DNA of 64,000 nucleotides from Sphingobacterium detergens (GCF_003610355.1 NZ_RAPY01000003.1:62001-126000); one strand, 5' to 3'; numbered from the stretch's first letter, positions 35,565-45,258 are shown. Notes: a model not told the origin generated them from the sequence alone. Translations and numbers: made by a program.

Positions 35565-35940
35565 AAAATAATACGATATATTTAAAATTTATGCAAACAT
35601 ACATAATCTAAAACTACAATAAAACAGCAATATTCTTTAAATGAAAAAATAATTCCAAAAACACTACAATGATAAACCAATTAAAAATAAATAAAATATA
35701 AAATACATATATCTAGAAAGATATAAAAAGCATAAAACAATCCAACAATGAAGATATTTTATCCAATTAAGATAGAGAGCCAAGATTCGCTAATCAGATT
35801 ATTTACCTCAAATCCGACAACATTGATTTCAAAAGATCTTAAAACTATCAACTTAGCAGTAAATTCAAAAACGTATGACATTCATCTGTTTATTACAGCA
35901 TCTCTTAAATTAATCGTATCTTTCTGCTAAAGCATCCATT
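35565..35940. other. Divergent intergenic region, AT-rich
   Basis: This 376-base stretch is strongly AT-rich, with A-rich runs and no hairpin of note. A 60-codon ATG frame at 35748-35930 has no recognisable features and is not called. The region should carry the promoters of the lectin operon (minus) and the glycosylase gene (plus). Its composition fits the lectin operon more than the flanking housekeeping genes. Confidence 0.55.
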
Positions 35941-36630
35941 ATGGTCACATTTGCGGAAAAAGTAATTACATTCAACAAGCAGCTTTGCTATCACGGGAAC
36001 CTTCCTACCGATTTTAATGTCATCAACCCCTACCTCGACAACCCCGAGACACTGATTGTCATGCAGCAATTTTACAATAGGTATTATAATGACAATCTCA
36101 AACGTAAATTTATCATCGGGATCAACCCCAGCAGACATGGTGCGGGCGTAACAGGTGTTCCTTTTACCGACACCAAACGATTGTACAGTGCATGTGGCAT
36201 AAAAATGCAATCTGCCCATACACATGAAATCTCCTCGGTCTTTATGTATGATATGATTGAAGCTTATGGCGGCCCTGAAACCTTTTATAACCAATTTTAT
36301 ATCAACTCCCCTTTCCCCCTGGCTATCGTCAGAAACACAAAATCTGACAATTGGATTAATGCAAACTACTACGATGACAAACAGCTCTTCGAAATGGTCA
36401 GACCATTTATGGTCGAATCCCTAAAACAACATATCAACATGGGACTCAAAACGGAGGAAGTATTTGTTCTAGGAAAAAAGAATGCCACCTTTTTGGCAAA
36501 AATCAATCAGAAAGAGAAACTATTCGGAAAAATGACCATTTTGGATCATCCACGTTATATCCAACAATATAAATCAAAAGATAAACAATTATACATTGAC
36601 AATTATATCCGACTATTAAGCGGCTTGTAA
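35941..36630 (+). CDS. SMUG2-like uracil-DNA glycosylase (DUF4918)
   Basis: The 229-residue protein has the uracil-glycosylase fold motifs in the form seen in SMUG2/DUF4918: GINPSRHGAGVTGVPFTDTKRL (about 60-81), YINSPFPLAIVR near 120-131 and ILDHPRYIQQY near the C-terminus (His motif contacting the flipped base). Family members, characterised in Pedobacter, remove uracil and related lesions and act in base-excision repair. It appears as a single gene, flanked by intergenic regions. Assignment rests on motif recall; substrate range is not predictable. Confidence 0.8.
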   Translation: MVTFAEKVITFNKQLCYHGNLPTDFNVINPYLDNPETLIVMQQFYNRYYNDNLKRKFIIGINPSRHGAGVTGVPFTDTKRLYSACGIKMQSAHTHEISSVFMYDMIEAYGGPETFYNQFYINSPFPLAIVRNTKSDNWINANYYDDKQLFEMVRPFMVESLKQHINMGLKTEEVFVLGKKNATFLAKINQKEKLFGKMTILDHPRYIQQYKSKDKQLYIDNYIRLLSGL

Positions 36631-37084
36631 AATGTGGAAAATCATGTTAATTAACTTAAAACCAACATCAATGATGTTAATAAGATGAATTGCAAACAAT
36701 ACTATACACTACGCTAACGAGACTAGTAAAACACATCAAACTATCGTGTATTTAAAATCTAAACAAAAGAATATTATGGATTCCATCGTCAAAAACATCT
36801 ATTACTAAATAATAAAAGTTTCCACCCAGCCGCAATTGTGGGCGCTTGGTCTATTTGATTAAAAGTCATCCGGATCAGGCTGCGATAATCTTATCATATA
36901 CTTGCTGGCACCACGGACTTAGACAGAAAAAGACTACCTGATGGGGAATATAATAAACATCAACAGTTTTCGAATTTCTTTAATTATTCATGGCAAAGAA
37001 CGCAGATGCACATAACTAATAACCCGAAAAAGGCCAGAATTATTAAATTCTGGCCTTTTATCATTACTGCGATGCCTAAGCGAT
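36631..37084. other. Intergenic region between glycosylase gene and phosphatase gene
   Basis: This 454-base region holds the terminator at 37028-37059 and an inverted repeat AACATCAATGATGTT at 36664-36678. Between about 36825 and 36950 it is less AT-rich than its surroundings and includes CCGCAATTGTGG and a distant pair ATCAGG (36874-36879)/CCTGAT (36937-36942). No ORF of useful length is present. An unknown small RNA or a decayed gene is possible, with little support. Confidence 0.4.
37028..37059 (-). terminator. Terminator of the SusC/D-phosphatase operon
   Basis: A 13-base perfect stem (AAAAGGCCAGAAT with its complement) surrounds a six-base loop. It lies 26 bases beyond the stop of the minus-strand phosphatase gene. 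On the minus strand the stem ends in CTTTT, giving a typical intrinsic terminator. Confidence 0.75.
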
Positions 37085-38230
37085 CTAATTTATTACTTTA
37101 TTCTTGGTAATATCATCGTAGATTACCTTAATTTTGCCGCCCTCGATTAGCAGCCCCCGACTACGTCCTTTCAGCCGGTTGGATTCGTTACTGACATTCA
37201 CACCATACACTTTTCCTTCATAAAAACTACTTACTTCAGGGAAAATGGTATGCCCGACAAAAATCTGCTTAGCAGCATATATTTTCATCATGTTATTCAA
37301 ATCCTCTTCACCCAACGGATGGTACTTTTCCTCCTTTACCACCATACCACGGTACCATAATGGACCTTCGCTACCAAAAAGAAATGATGCCGCCTCCGAC
37401 TGCTGCCGCTCTTCTTTCGTATGGAACAGATAACGGCGAACAGAATCATTGACCGCAGGAATAGTCCATTTTGGATCCAGCATTGCTGTACTCAGCCCCG
37501 CATGGACAAAAAGATAATCGCCTATTTTCTCCATCGTATTCTTGCTCTGCAGCCATCGCCCCAATTCCGTCTCCGATGACCAAAAATCACGGTAGCTCTT
37601 GCCGATGGAATCCGCTAACACCTTATATTTATCCTGTGTATATTTATAATTTCCACGCATCAACATTTCCTCATGATTGCCCAGCAAAAAATGAACCTGT
37701 CCACCAGCCTTAACAGCTTCATGTTCCAATTTATAGATCAGCCAAAAAATAGGCAGGACATCTTTTCCCCGATCAAACACATCTCCTATAACGACTAGCT
37801 GATTATTTCCAAAAGTCCACTCATAGTTCGCATTAACCACCTTTTGCGCCTTTAAAATAGCATAAAAAGAGGCAAAGTCACCATGCGGATCGGAAAGTAC
37901 CATGATCTTGTCGCTAGGACGATAAACCTCTTTGGGAACTGTTATAGGATGGCGCGAAACCTCAAAGTGATACTGACCATCTTCGGTGGACACCGAGAAA
38001 GGTTCTTTAAGTGAATTATCGACTTGTATCTTTCCATCAACTACGCGTACAGATTTGGTATTCCCCGCTTCGTAGAAGAAATAAGGGCCATCATGTTGCC
38101 CCAACTGCTGTTGAGTCTGTGCATGCAACTGCTGAAAACTAAACAATATAAAAAGTAAAAAGTACCGTGTACTGATCCAAACTGGATCAGTACATAGTTG
38201 TTTAAGATTATATTTCCGATTGTTTTGCAT
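37085..38230 (-). CDS. Secreted metallophosphoesterase (Shewanella-like phosphatase type)
   Basis: The 381-residue protein has an N-terminal hydrophobic export signal (YFLLFILFSFQQLHAQ) and a calcineurin-like metallophosphatase domain. Motifs in order are DPHGDF (114-119), GDVFDRG (149-155), GNHEEML (184-190), HAGLS (243-247) and VGHTIFPEV near 325, which together bind two metal ions. Order and spacing recall Shewanella-like/PPP-type phosphatases. It should act in the periplasm or outside. It starts 11 bases after the susD-like stop, so it probably belongs to the same operon and handles a phosphorylated substrate or product. A perfect 10-base inverted repeat lies in its codons 13-20. Confidence 0.84.
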   Translation of the reverse strand: MQNNRKYNLKQLCTDPVWISTRYFLLFILFSFQQLHAQTQQQLGQHDGPYFFYEAGNTKSVRVVDGKIQVDNSLKEPFSVSTEDGQYHFEVSRHPITVPKEVYRPSDKIMVLSDPHGDFASFYAILKAQKVVNANYEWTFGNNQLVVIGDVFDRGKDVLPIFWLIYKLEHEAVKAGGQVHFLLGNHEEMLMRGNYKYTQDKYKVLADSIGKSYRDFWSSETELGRWLQSKNTMEKIGDYLFVHAGLSTAMLDPKWTIPAVNDSVRRYLFHTKEERQQSEAASFLFGSEGPLWYRGMVVKEEKYHPLGEEDLNNMMKIYAAKQIFVGHTIFPEVSSFYEGKVYGVNVSNESNRLKGRSRGLLIEGGKIKVIYDDITKNKVIN

Positions 38231-38241
38231 TGTGACGTCTT

Positions 38242-39693
38242 TTAATAGCCGGTATTTTGAACAATATTTGGATTTACGTCGATTTCCCTTCTCGGAATAG
38301 CCATCTGCGTTTTGAAGTATGTTCGGTCAAATGACTTTGTCTCAGGTCGCAATAAGGGCGAAACGTGCGCCTTACCTTTACGTTCTATCCGTAGGTTATT
38401 ACGCATTGCATCAAATAAACGATGACCTTCACCAACGAGCTCACGACGACGTTCTTCCATCACACGGTTCAGGTCCACCGTTCCACTTACCGACTTGGCC
38501 GGATTGGCGCGCTTGACAATGGCATTTAAATAATTAAGCGCATTGCTATTATCACCCAATTTCACCGCTGCCTCAGCCGCAATCAGATATGCTTCCGATA
38601 GCCGAAGAACCGGAATATCAGCAAATTCAGGATTTTCATTCTCCGCCGTGTTGCCCGGATATTTATTCAAATAGTAATAATCGACCTGCTTACTGGTATA
38701 TTTGGTAATCACTTTCTGACGCACATCATTCGGATCATCTTTCAGCAAATTCAAATAATCGTCTGAAAGAATAATGTCATTATAGCCCAGACGCCACAAC
38801 AGGTTTCCAATCCCCTCTTTTGAGTCACTGGCCTCCACTTTGGTATTAGACAACTGAAACAATATCTCACTAGTAAAGTCTTTGGCCCAGACTGTTGCAT
38901 ATTCCTCATTTTTCCATAGCTGATATTGCCCTTTTTTTGAACTTGCGGCAGCTTCAGCATTTTTGATCAATGCAGCCGCCATTGAAAAGGCCTTTGCATT
39001 TTCTCCAGTATACAGGTAAGCCCGTGCTAATACTTGCTCTGCAGCAAATCTATTCAACTTACCATCATTTCTTGCCGTACTCAACAAGCTGTCAGCACCT
39101 TCAAGATCGGTGATAATCTGGGCATAAACCTCTTTAACCGTATTGCGTGCAGGTTTGCTTGTAGACACATGCTTCTCCGTCTCAATAGGAACCCCTAAAG
39201 AAGCGCCTTGATTTACCAGGTATGGTGCTCCAAATACTTTAACCAAGTCAAAATGAGCCATCGCACGCATGGTTAATGCCTGTCCTTTGATGTCCTTGAG
39301 CACATCCGTCATTTGATCAGCTGGGACAGTACTTACATAGGCCAATACTCCATTGGCATTACGGATCACACGGTAAGGTTGATACCAAAGTGAGGATGGT
39401 GTATTGTCCTTATTAAAGTCAAAAAGATAATAACCTGCAGCACGCTTTGTATCGCCATTGGCGAGCATATCCTCACCAGTGACATCCCCATAATAAGTCA
39501 TGCGCGCACCATAATATTCATAGCCACGCATAATATCGTAAACACCATTTAATGCGTAACTCGCCTCATTTGCCGATTTAATGGCCTCCGAACTTTCGGT
39601 TGAGGTGCTTGGCTGTGCTGTCTCCAGCCATTTGTTGCCACAGCCTGTCAGCAATGCACAGGACAATAACGCTATTGATACTATATTTTTCAT
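38242..39693 (-). CDS. SusD/RagB-like outer-membrane lipoprotein
   Basis: The ATG at 39693 gives 483 residues with signal SIALLSCALLTGCGNKWLE and lipobox Cys18. The upstream in-frame ATG at 39762 adds 23 residues before the signal and is unlikely. The body has SusD features: NGVLAYVSTVPADQM, an RAMAHFDLVKVFGAPY stretch (TPR-like helices), and the C-terminal LNRVMEERRRELVGEGHRLFD followed by AIPRREIDVNPNIVQN. It should cap the SusC-like receptor encoded upstream and bind the ligand at the cell surface. The linked phosphatase hints at a phosphorylated ligand; no glycosidase is nearby, so a classical polysaccharide locus is not indicated. Confidence 0.9.
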   Translation of the reverse strand: MKNIVSIALLSCALLTGCGNKWLETAQPSTSTESSEAIKSANEASYALNGVYDIMRGYEYYGARMTYYGDVTGEDMLANGDTKRAAGYYLFDFNKDNTPSSLWYQPYRVIRNANGVLAYVSTVPADQMTDVLKDIKGQALTMRAMAHFDLVKVFGAPYLVNQGASLGVPIETEKHVSTSKPARNTVKEVYAQIITDLEGADSLLSTARNDGKLNRFAAEQVLARAYLYTGENAKAFSMAAALIKNAEAAASSKKGQYQLWKNEEYATVWAKDFTSEILFQLSNTKVEASDSKEGIGNLLWRLGYNDIILSDDYLNLLKDDPNDVRQKVITKYTSKQVDYYYLNKYPGNTAENENPEFADIPVLRLSEAYLIAAEAAVKLGDNSNALNYLNAIVKRANPAKSVSGTVDLNRVMEERRRELVGEGHRLFDAMRNNLRIERKGKAHVSPLLRPETKSFDRTYFKTQMAIPRREIDVNPNIVQNTGY

Positions 39694-39806
39694 CTCTATT
39701 TTATTTTTTCCCATCATACCGATGGGGTGATTACCATGATCATATTTTAAAATTCCTTTCATCTGAAAAATGAAATTATAATCATGAACGAATCAGTGCT
39801 TATTCC

Positions 39807-42800
39807 TTAAAATTTAACATCCAAACCGAAGGTTACCGTCTTCAATTTAGGGGATTCGAAATATACCACTCCATTTACAGGTACCTCGGGGTCGTAGTTT
39901 TTATAAGCCGCAAAGGTCAGTAAGTTCATACCGGAACAGAAAGCCCGGATATTACTCACTTTTAGTCTACGGGAGATATGCTGCGGAATAGAAACCCCAA
40001 AAGTCAGGTTTTTCAAACGGATATGGTCAGTAGAATGCACACGACGTGTATTGGCCACGCTGCTCATGTCATATTTATTTCCGACCATAAACATCTCTAT
40101 ATCGGTTTCGTCCCCCGGTTTTTGCCATCTCCGCTCGTAATATTTTGGAATATTGTCATAACCCGTTTTACCACCCAACTCCGTTTTCTGCGCACCACTG
40201 TCATAGGAATTTCCCCCCAGTGAATAAGTCCAAGTGAAATTCAGATCCAAAAATTTATAACGGAATGTATTCGTAAAACCACCCACAAGCTTGGGATCCG
40301 CACTCTTATACAATATCCGCGTTGCAGCAGTATAATCTTCGGTGGTTTCTCTAGAGCCTGGTTGAGCAGGATCATTGATGTAATACTGTGGCACACCTGT
40401 TTCCTTATTGATCCCTGCAAATTCGATTAAATAATAGCTATACCATGGTTGTCCAATGCGGTGAATCTGTGTTCCATCCCGCAGTTCCGAACTACCATCA
40501 GATAAGGCAATCGTTTTATTACGGTTCATTCCAAAGTTTAAACTCGACGTCCATTTAAATGCCCCATTTCGCAGAATATCTGCATTCAGGTCGAGCTCAA
40601 TACCCGAATTGCGAATCGTTCCAATATTGCTCAGATAGGATGAGAATCCCGTTGTATAAGATGTAGGAACATCGTTCAACAAATCCGATGACTGACGTTG
40701 GTACCATTCAAAGGTAAGCCCCAGTCTTTCAAACAAACGTAAATCCAATCCTATATTGAGGTTATTCTGTTTTTCCCATTTCAGACCCGGATTTCCAATC
40801 TGGATTTCCCGCATACCAGGATTGTTCCTGTACGGAAAACCAAAGCCTGTCAAATCCATATAGGTATAAAATTCGGATGGCAAAGTTCCATTGGTACCAT
40901 AAGAAACACGGATTTTACCGTCACTGATCACATCATTTAAAGATGCCATAAAGTCTTCTTTTGTAAACTTCCAAGCTCCCGACAATGACCAGAATGTTCC
41001 CCAGCGGTTGCTGCGATGGATACGTGAGCTACCATCCATACGGATACTACCTCCTAAAAAGTACTTGTCATCATAATTATAATTCGCACGTGAAAGGTAA
41101 GACAGCAAACGCCACTCCATATTAGATCCTGACGCATTTGTCAAAACCGAACCGTTGGACAACACCGTTTTATCCACGGTTGGAAAATTGTCCTTGGCAC
41201 CGCTCAATCCTTCTTTACGATAAGTATTCACTTCGTAGCCACCCAAAATATCCAAATGATGCTTCTCCGCAATTGTTTTGGTGTAGGTTAGACTATTGCG
41301 CCATACCATTTGTTTATAGTCTGAAAAACTTGTGGTCAATGAACCATTCGTCTTTTCGCCATCCGAGGTACGAGGATCCGACCAAGAGTTGTAACGCGTC
41401 GTCGTATGATCCAAGCTAAAAGTTGTATTAAAAACTAGCCCATCAATAAATTTATAGTTGGCAAAAACCGTATTGAATGAGCGGTCACCTTTTTCCCGTC
41501 GGAAATTGTACAAGGAAGAAGCCTTGGGATTACGTGGGCCATTTGAAAAGAAATCCAGGAAGAAAGATCCATCTTCGTTATAAACCGGCTCTGATGCTGT
41601 AATCTTATGACGCGAAGAATAGATTGGTGAGGTATAACCTCCCCCTTCGGAATTGACATCCTGTGTAATATTGGAATACAAAATATTGGCCCCCAACTCC
41701 ATCTTTTCACTCATTTTGTACTTGACGTTCAGTCTTCCAGTGAGACGTTCGAAGCCCGACTGATAGGATAATCCCGTCTGATTGGTATACCCCATGGATG
41801 TATAATAGGAAAGCTTGCTATCTCCACCCGAAGCAGATATATCTGCATTTCTGAAAGGTGAGTTGCGACGAAACAGTTCTTTTTTCCAATCTGCCCAGCC
41901 GCTTGTCGGAATAGGTGCATATTTATCAATATTCGCCAGCGCATAATCTTCAATCTGGGTCTCATCCGTTAGCTTATCTAAATAGCGAGCTCTATTGCGT
42001 AGGCCTTCCAAAAGCATCTCACGTCGTTGTGGCCCATCCATCACTTCGCGAAAATCTGTTGCCTGGCTTGATAATCCATAATCGCCCTTCACTGAAAACA
42101 CAGGTTTACCTGCTTTACCAGACTTGGTGGTAATTAAGATCACACCACCTGCAGCACGTGAACCGTAAAGGGATGCTGCCGCAGCATCTTTAATGACAGT
42201 AATTTGTTCGATATCGGAGCTATTTATGGTCGACATGACATCCAATCCAGCATTATTCGACTCACTTGAAGCAATATTTTCGGACATTACGGGTACGCCA
42301 TCAATGACAAACAAAGGTTTGTTTGAGGCGTTAATGGATCCCATACCACGAATACGGATATCGGTCGCTCCTCCGGGTTGTCCCGATAAGGAGTTCACCT
42401 GAACACCGGGTGCATTGCCCTGTAACATGGTTGAGAAGTTTACTGCCGGAACATCCGCCATGCGGTCGGTCCGAATCGTCGAAGCCGATCCCGTATAATC
42501 TGCCTTCTTAAAAGTTCCATAGCCCGTGACTACTACTTCCTCCAGATTGGATTGGCTAAACTGCAGGCTCACGTTGAGCGTTTCCCCACTCACTTCAACC
42601 TCCTTGCGATCGTAGCCTAAAAAACTGAAAACTAGCGTCGCCCCGCGGTTGGCAGCAATCGAATAATTTCCGTTTTGATCTGTACCGACAGTCGCTTTTG
42701 TACCCTTTACGGTAACACTTACACCTGAAAGGGCCTTACCCTGCTGATCGGTGACCTGACCATGAATGTTCTTTTGCAGTTCGAGCATGTTGTCTTTCGT

Positions 42801-43154
42801 CGTGCTATGCGAGCGATCAATCGCCAAGTCAGTCTTTCCAGCCTTAACAACGATTGATTTCCCCTCCTTAAAATAGGTTAAACCATGTGGAGTAAGAAGC
42901 TCTGTCAAAGCACGGTCCAAAGGAACGTTATTGAAATCAACCGTAATAACAGGTGTATTATTTACGATTTCTGATTTGCACAGAACAGTATATCCGGTCT
43001 GTTTTTTGATTTCACGAAATACGTTGACGATCGAACTATTCTTCTTTTTAATATTTACTGTCTGGGCAAAACTTCCGGCATGGAGCTGTCCCAGAGTAAA
43101 TAAAAGAAGCATAATAATCATTTTCATAATAATGAGGTATTTATACTTTTTCAT
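39807..43154 (-). CDS. SusC/RagA-like TonB-linked outer-membrane protein with STN domain
   Basis: The 1115-residue protein has a signal peptide (IIMLLLFTLGQLHAGSFAQ), an STN domain (about 35-108, NVFREIKKQTGYTVLCKSE), a carboxypeptidase-like domain (about 120-200, GQVTDQQGKALSGVSVTVKG) and the SusC plug with EEVVVTGYGTFKKADYTGS and IRGMGSINASNKPLFVIDGVP. The barrel ends TVTFGLDVKF. The STN domain ties it to the upstream FecR/sigma pair, so it is a signal-transducing SusC. Together with the SusD-like protein it takes up a ligand of unknown type. 134 bases separate it from the FecR gene. Confidence 0.92.
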   Translation of the reverse strand: MKKYKYLIIMKMIIMLLLFTLGQLHAGSFAQTVNIKKKNSSIVNVFREIKKQTGYTVLCKSEIVNNTPVITVDFNNVPLDRALTELLTPHGLTYFKEGKSIVVKAGKTDLAIDRSHSTTKDNMLELQKNIHGQVTDQQGKALSGVSVTVKGTKATVGTDQNGNYSIAANRGATLVFSFLGYDRKEVEVSGETLNVSLQFSQSNLEEVVVTGYGTFKKADYTGSASTIRTDRMADVPAVNFSTMLQGNAPGVQVNSLSGQPGGATDIRIRGMGSINASNKPLFVIDGVPVMSENIASSESNNAGLDVMSTINSSDIEQITVIKDAAAASLYGSRAAGGVILITTKSGKAGKPVFSVKGDYGLSSQATDFREVMDGPQRREMLLEGLRNRARYLDKLTDETQIEDYALANIDKYAPIPTSGWADWKKELFRRNSPFRNADISASGGDSKLSYYTSMGYTNQTGLSYQSGFERLTGRLNVKYKMSEKMELGANILYSNITQDVNSEGGGYTSPIYSSRHKITASEPVYNEDGSFFLDFFSNGPRNPKASSLYNFRREKGDRSFNTVFANYKFIDGLVFNTTFSLDHTTTRYNSWSDPRTSDGEKTNGSLTTSFSDYKQMVWRNSLTYTKTIAEKHHLDILGGYEVNTYRKEGLSGAKDNFPTVDKTVLSNGSVLTNASGSNMEWRLLSYLSRANYNYDDKYFLGGSIRMDGSSRIHRSNRWGTFWSLSGAWKFTKEDFMASLNDVISDGKIRVSYGTNGTLPSEFYTYMDLTGFGFPYRNNPGMREIQIGNPGLKWEKQNNLNIGLDLRLFERLGLTFEWYQRQSSDLLNDVPTSYTTGFSSYLSNIGTIRNSGIELDLNADILRNGAFKWTSSLNFGMNRNKTIALSDGSSELRDGTQIHRIGQPWYSYYLIEFAGINKETGVPQYYINDPAQPGSRETTEDYTAATRILYKSADPKLVGGFTNTFRYKFLDLNFTWTYSLGGNSYDSGAQKTELGGKTGYDNIPKYYERRWQKPGDETDIEMFMVGNKYDMSSVANTRRVHSTDHIRLKNLTFGVSIPQHISRRLKVSNIRAFCSGMNLLTFAAYKNYDPEVPVNGVVYFESPKLKTVTFGLDVKF

Positions 43155-43288
43155 TACATTTGATTGGTTTGTTAGTTTAATAAACAGTTAAGCGCGTTTC
43201 ATAAAATTTCGGACCAAAATGTGCTGGGGAAGTACCACCTTCCTCAGCTTTTTGATAGACGAAATAGGATATAGGTAATTTTTGGTTC

Positions 43289-44482
43289 TTATTTCATCAA
43301 TCTGACCCTCCTTCCTTCGATTTGAACCTTAATTTTATCATCAGTCATCTTTATGATTTTTAACACTTTATCAAAATTATCAAGTCGTGAAACCGATCCC
43401 CATAGTTTCATCTTGGCTACACTTGGGTCAATCTCAATATCAATATCGTACCAGCGTGCTACCTGAGCCAGTGCTGTTCCCAAAGGCTCGTTGTTGAACA
43501 TAAATTCGTCATTCTTCCAGGCAATACTTTCATCCACAGGTACCTGTTGTACAGAGAGCTCTTCCCCTTGTACCGAAGCTTGTTCCCCTGGCTGAAGTAG
43601 CCTTGTCTTTCCTGCAGGAACGGAGACTTTTACTTTACCCTCCAGCAGAGAAACTTTAGACTCCTTCTCTTTTGGAAAAGAATAGACATTGAAATGAGTT
43701 CCCAACACTTCCACTTTTTCCTTTGCTGTAACAACGATGAATGGCTTTCCCGCCACCTTCGCTACTTCAAAATAAGCTTCGCCATCCAGTTCGACCACAC
43801 GTTGTTTATCCGTAAATTTATTGGGGTAGCGCAGGCGTGTATCAGCATTTAGCCAAACCTTGGTCCCATCTGCAAGGGCGATCTGATATTGTCCACCACG
43901 GGGAGTTGACAAGATCATCATGCGTTTTTCATCTTTTGCAGTCGCCAGGGCAACTGAACCATCTGTATAGGTAATCTCATCGCCCATCACAATCCCCACC
44001 TGCTGTTGATCAAGTCCGATACTGGCACCATCCGCAAGCTGAAGGGTGGCTCTATTTCCACCGGGAAGAAGATTTTCCGCTAATTTAACCGCATCAACAG
44101 GAGTAGCTGGATCCGACGTATCTATCCCATCTCGTTTATTTATTTGCCATATTCCCAGGCCAACAACAGCAATAAAACAAGCCGCGGCAGCGTACCAACC
44201 ATACTGCATCCATCGGCGTTTGGGCTGTTGATCTACCTGGGCCTCGATTTTATCCATAATATTCGACAGAATCCTTTGTTCTTGCGCCGGATCTGACGTC
44301 GAAAACTCTTCATAAGCCTGTAATTCCTCGCGCAAATTTGCTGGATCTTCCAATTTCTTAGCCAAGTCCTGTAATTCCGGATATTTTTCAAACAGCATGC
44401 TTAATTCGGCATGCTCATTAGGGAGAATCTCCCCTTTTAGGTAAGCTTGAAGTAATTGAATAATATGATCTATCGTATACAT
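43289..44482 (-). CDS. FecR family anti-sigma factor
   Basis: The 397-residue protein has a cytoplasmic segment with a leucine-rich helix (ELSMLFEKYPELQDLAKKLED), a membrane helix (YGWYAAAACFIAVVGLGIWQI, about 94-114), a FecR domain (about 185-290: MMILSTPRGGQYQIALADG, RVVELDGEAYFEVAK) and a DUF4974 tail (about 325-395). It should restrain the ECF sigma factor until the STN domain of the SusC protein signals. Unlike the first FecR here, it is separated from its sigma gene by 197 bases containing a 16-base A run. Confidence 0.9.
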   Translation of the reverse strand: MYTIDHIIQLLQAYLKGEILPNEHAELSMLFEKYPELQDLAKKLEDPANLREELQAYEEFSTSDPAQEQRILSNIMDKIEAQVDQQPKRRWMQYGWYAAAACFIAVVGLGIWQINKRDGIDTSDPATPVDAVKLAENLLPGGNRATLQLADGASIGLDQQQVGIVMGDEITYTDGSVALATAKDEKRMMILSTPRGGQYQIALADGTKVWLNADTRLRYPNKFTDKQRVVELDGEAYFEVAKVAGKPFIVVTAKEKVEVLGTHFNVYSFPKEKESKVSLLEGKVKVSVPAGKTRLLQPGEQASVQGEELSVQQVPVDESIAWKNDEFMFNNEPLGTALAQVARWYDIDIEIDPSVAKMKLWGSVSRLDNFDKVLKIIKMTDDKIKVQIEGRRVRLMK

Positions 44483-44679
44483 GATGTTCTTTTCATTTCC
44501 TTGTTGACGATAGAAACACGAAGCATAAGATTATCTTACAGAAAAAAACATAAAAAGAATTAAAACACTGTGTATCAGATAAATATTTTCAAAAAAAAAA
44601 AAAAAAGACATTAAACCCTATATTGCATAAGCAATAGATTCTGTTAAACTTTGATTTCCGGGTTTCTACTTGCTGTCTG
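44483..44679 (-). other. Spacer between sigma and FecR genes with A16 run
   Basis: The spacer contains 16 consecutive A bases at 44591-44606 (T16 on the coding strand) and a small hairpin upstream on the minus strand (TATTGC-TTAT-GCAATA). The equivalent spacer in the first sigma/FecR pair is two bases. A length-variable homopolymer here could change transcription or terminate part of the sigma transcript. Confidence 0.5.
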
Positions 44680-45258
44680 TTACTTACTGACAAAGGATAG
44701 GAATGCAATAAGTGTTAAAGCATCCTTTGCCCCCAAAAGCCCTCTAATAGTACTCACTGCGCGGGAGCGGTTCGTGTATACAGCGGCTGGACTCATCTGC
44801 AGCTGGTCTGCAATTTCTTCTACAGTCTTGTCCTCCAGATAAGTTAGGTTAAAGACTTCTTTTTGCTTTTCAGGCAATTTTTCAACTTCATTAAAGATGG
44901 CATGTACCAGCTCTGCATGAATCATCTTTGAAAAAGCATCGCGGTCATCCGTAAGTAGATCCTCATAATTGGATAAAGGTTCCTGAATACCCTTTGTGCG
45001 TTTGTCCCGAATAGCGTTGAGACTGGCGTGTTTTGCCGTAATATAAATAAAAGCCCTCAGACTTTCCATGGAATGAAAATCGGATCGGCGGGACCATACC
45101 TTGACAAAAACATCCGCTACGATCTCTTCAGCGACATCGACCTCTTTCAGGTAACGCAAAACAAAGAAAAGTAGCTGTTTATAATACTTATGATAAATAG
45201 CCACAAACCCTGTCTGGTTGTCTTCCTTCAAACTGTCTATCAACTGTGAATCTGTCAT
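44680..45258 (-). CDS. ECF RNA polymerase sigma factor
   Basis: The 192-residue ECF sigma factor shows region 2 (YHKYYKQLLFFVLRYLKEVDVAEEIVADVFVKVW, about 23-57) and region 4 (LPEKQKEVFNLTYLEDKTVEEIADQLQMSPAAVYTN, about 127-165) with a helix-turn-helix. The tail ends LIAFLSFVSK. It is the first gene of the series sigma, FecR, SusC, SusD, phosphatase and probably activates it in response to the ligand. No promoter of its own can be read with confidence. Confidence 0.9.
   Translation of the reverse strand: MTDSQLIDSLKEDNQTGFVAIYHKYYKQLLFFVLRYLKEVDVAEEIVADVFVKVWSRRSDFHSMESLRAFIYITAKHASLNAIRDKRTKGIQEPLSNYEDLLTDDRDAFSKMIHAELVHAIFNEVEKLPEKQKEVFNLTYLEDKTVEEIADQLQMSPAAVYTNRSRAVSTIRGLLGAKDALTLIAFLSFVSK

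Noticed and set aside
35748..35930. 60-codon open frame before the glycosylase gene
   Set aside because: It is AT-rich, has no signal or motif, and has no convincing ribosome site; it looks like chance in a low-GC spacer.
44591..44640. Terminator in the sigma-FecR spacer
   Set aside because: The T16 run lies about 20 bases from the nearest small stem, too far for a standard intrinsic terminator.
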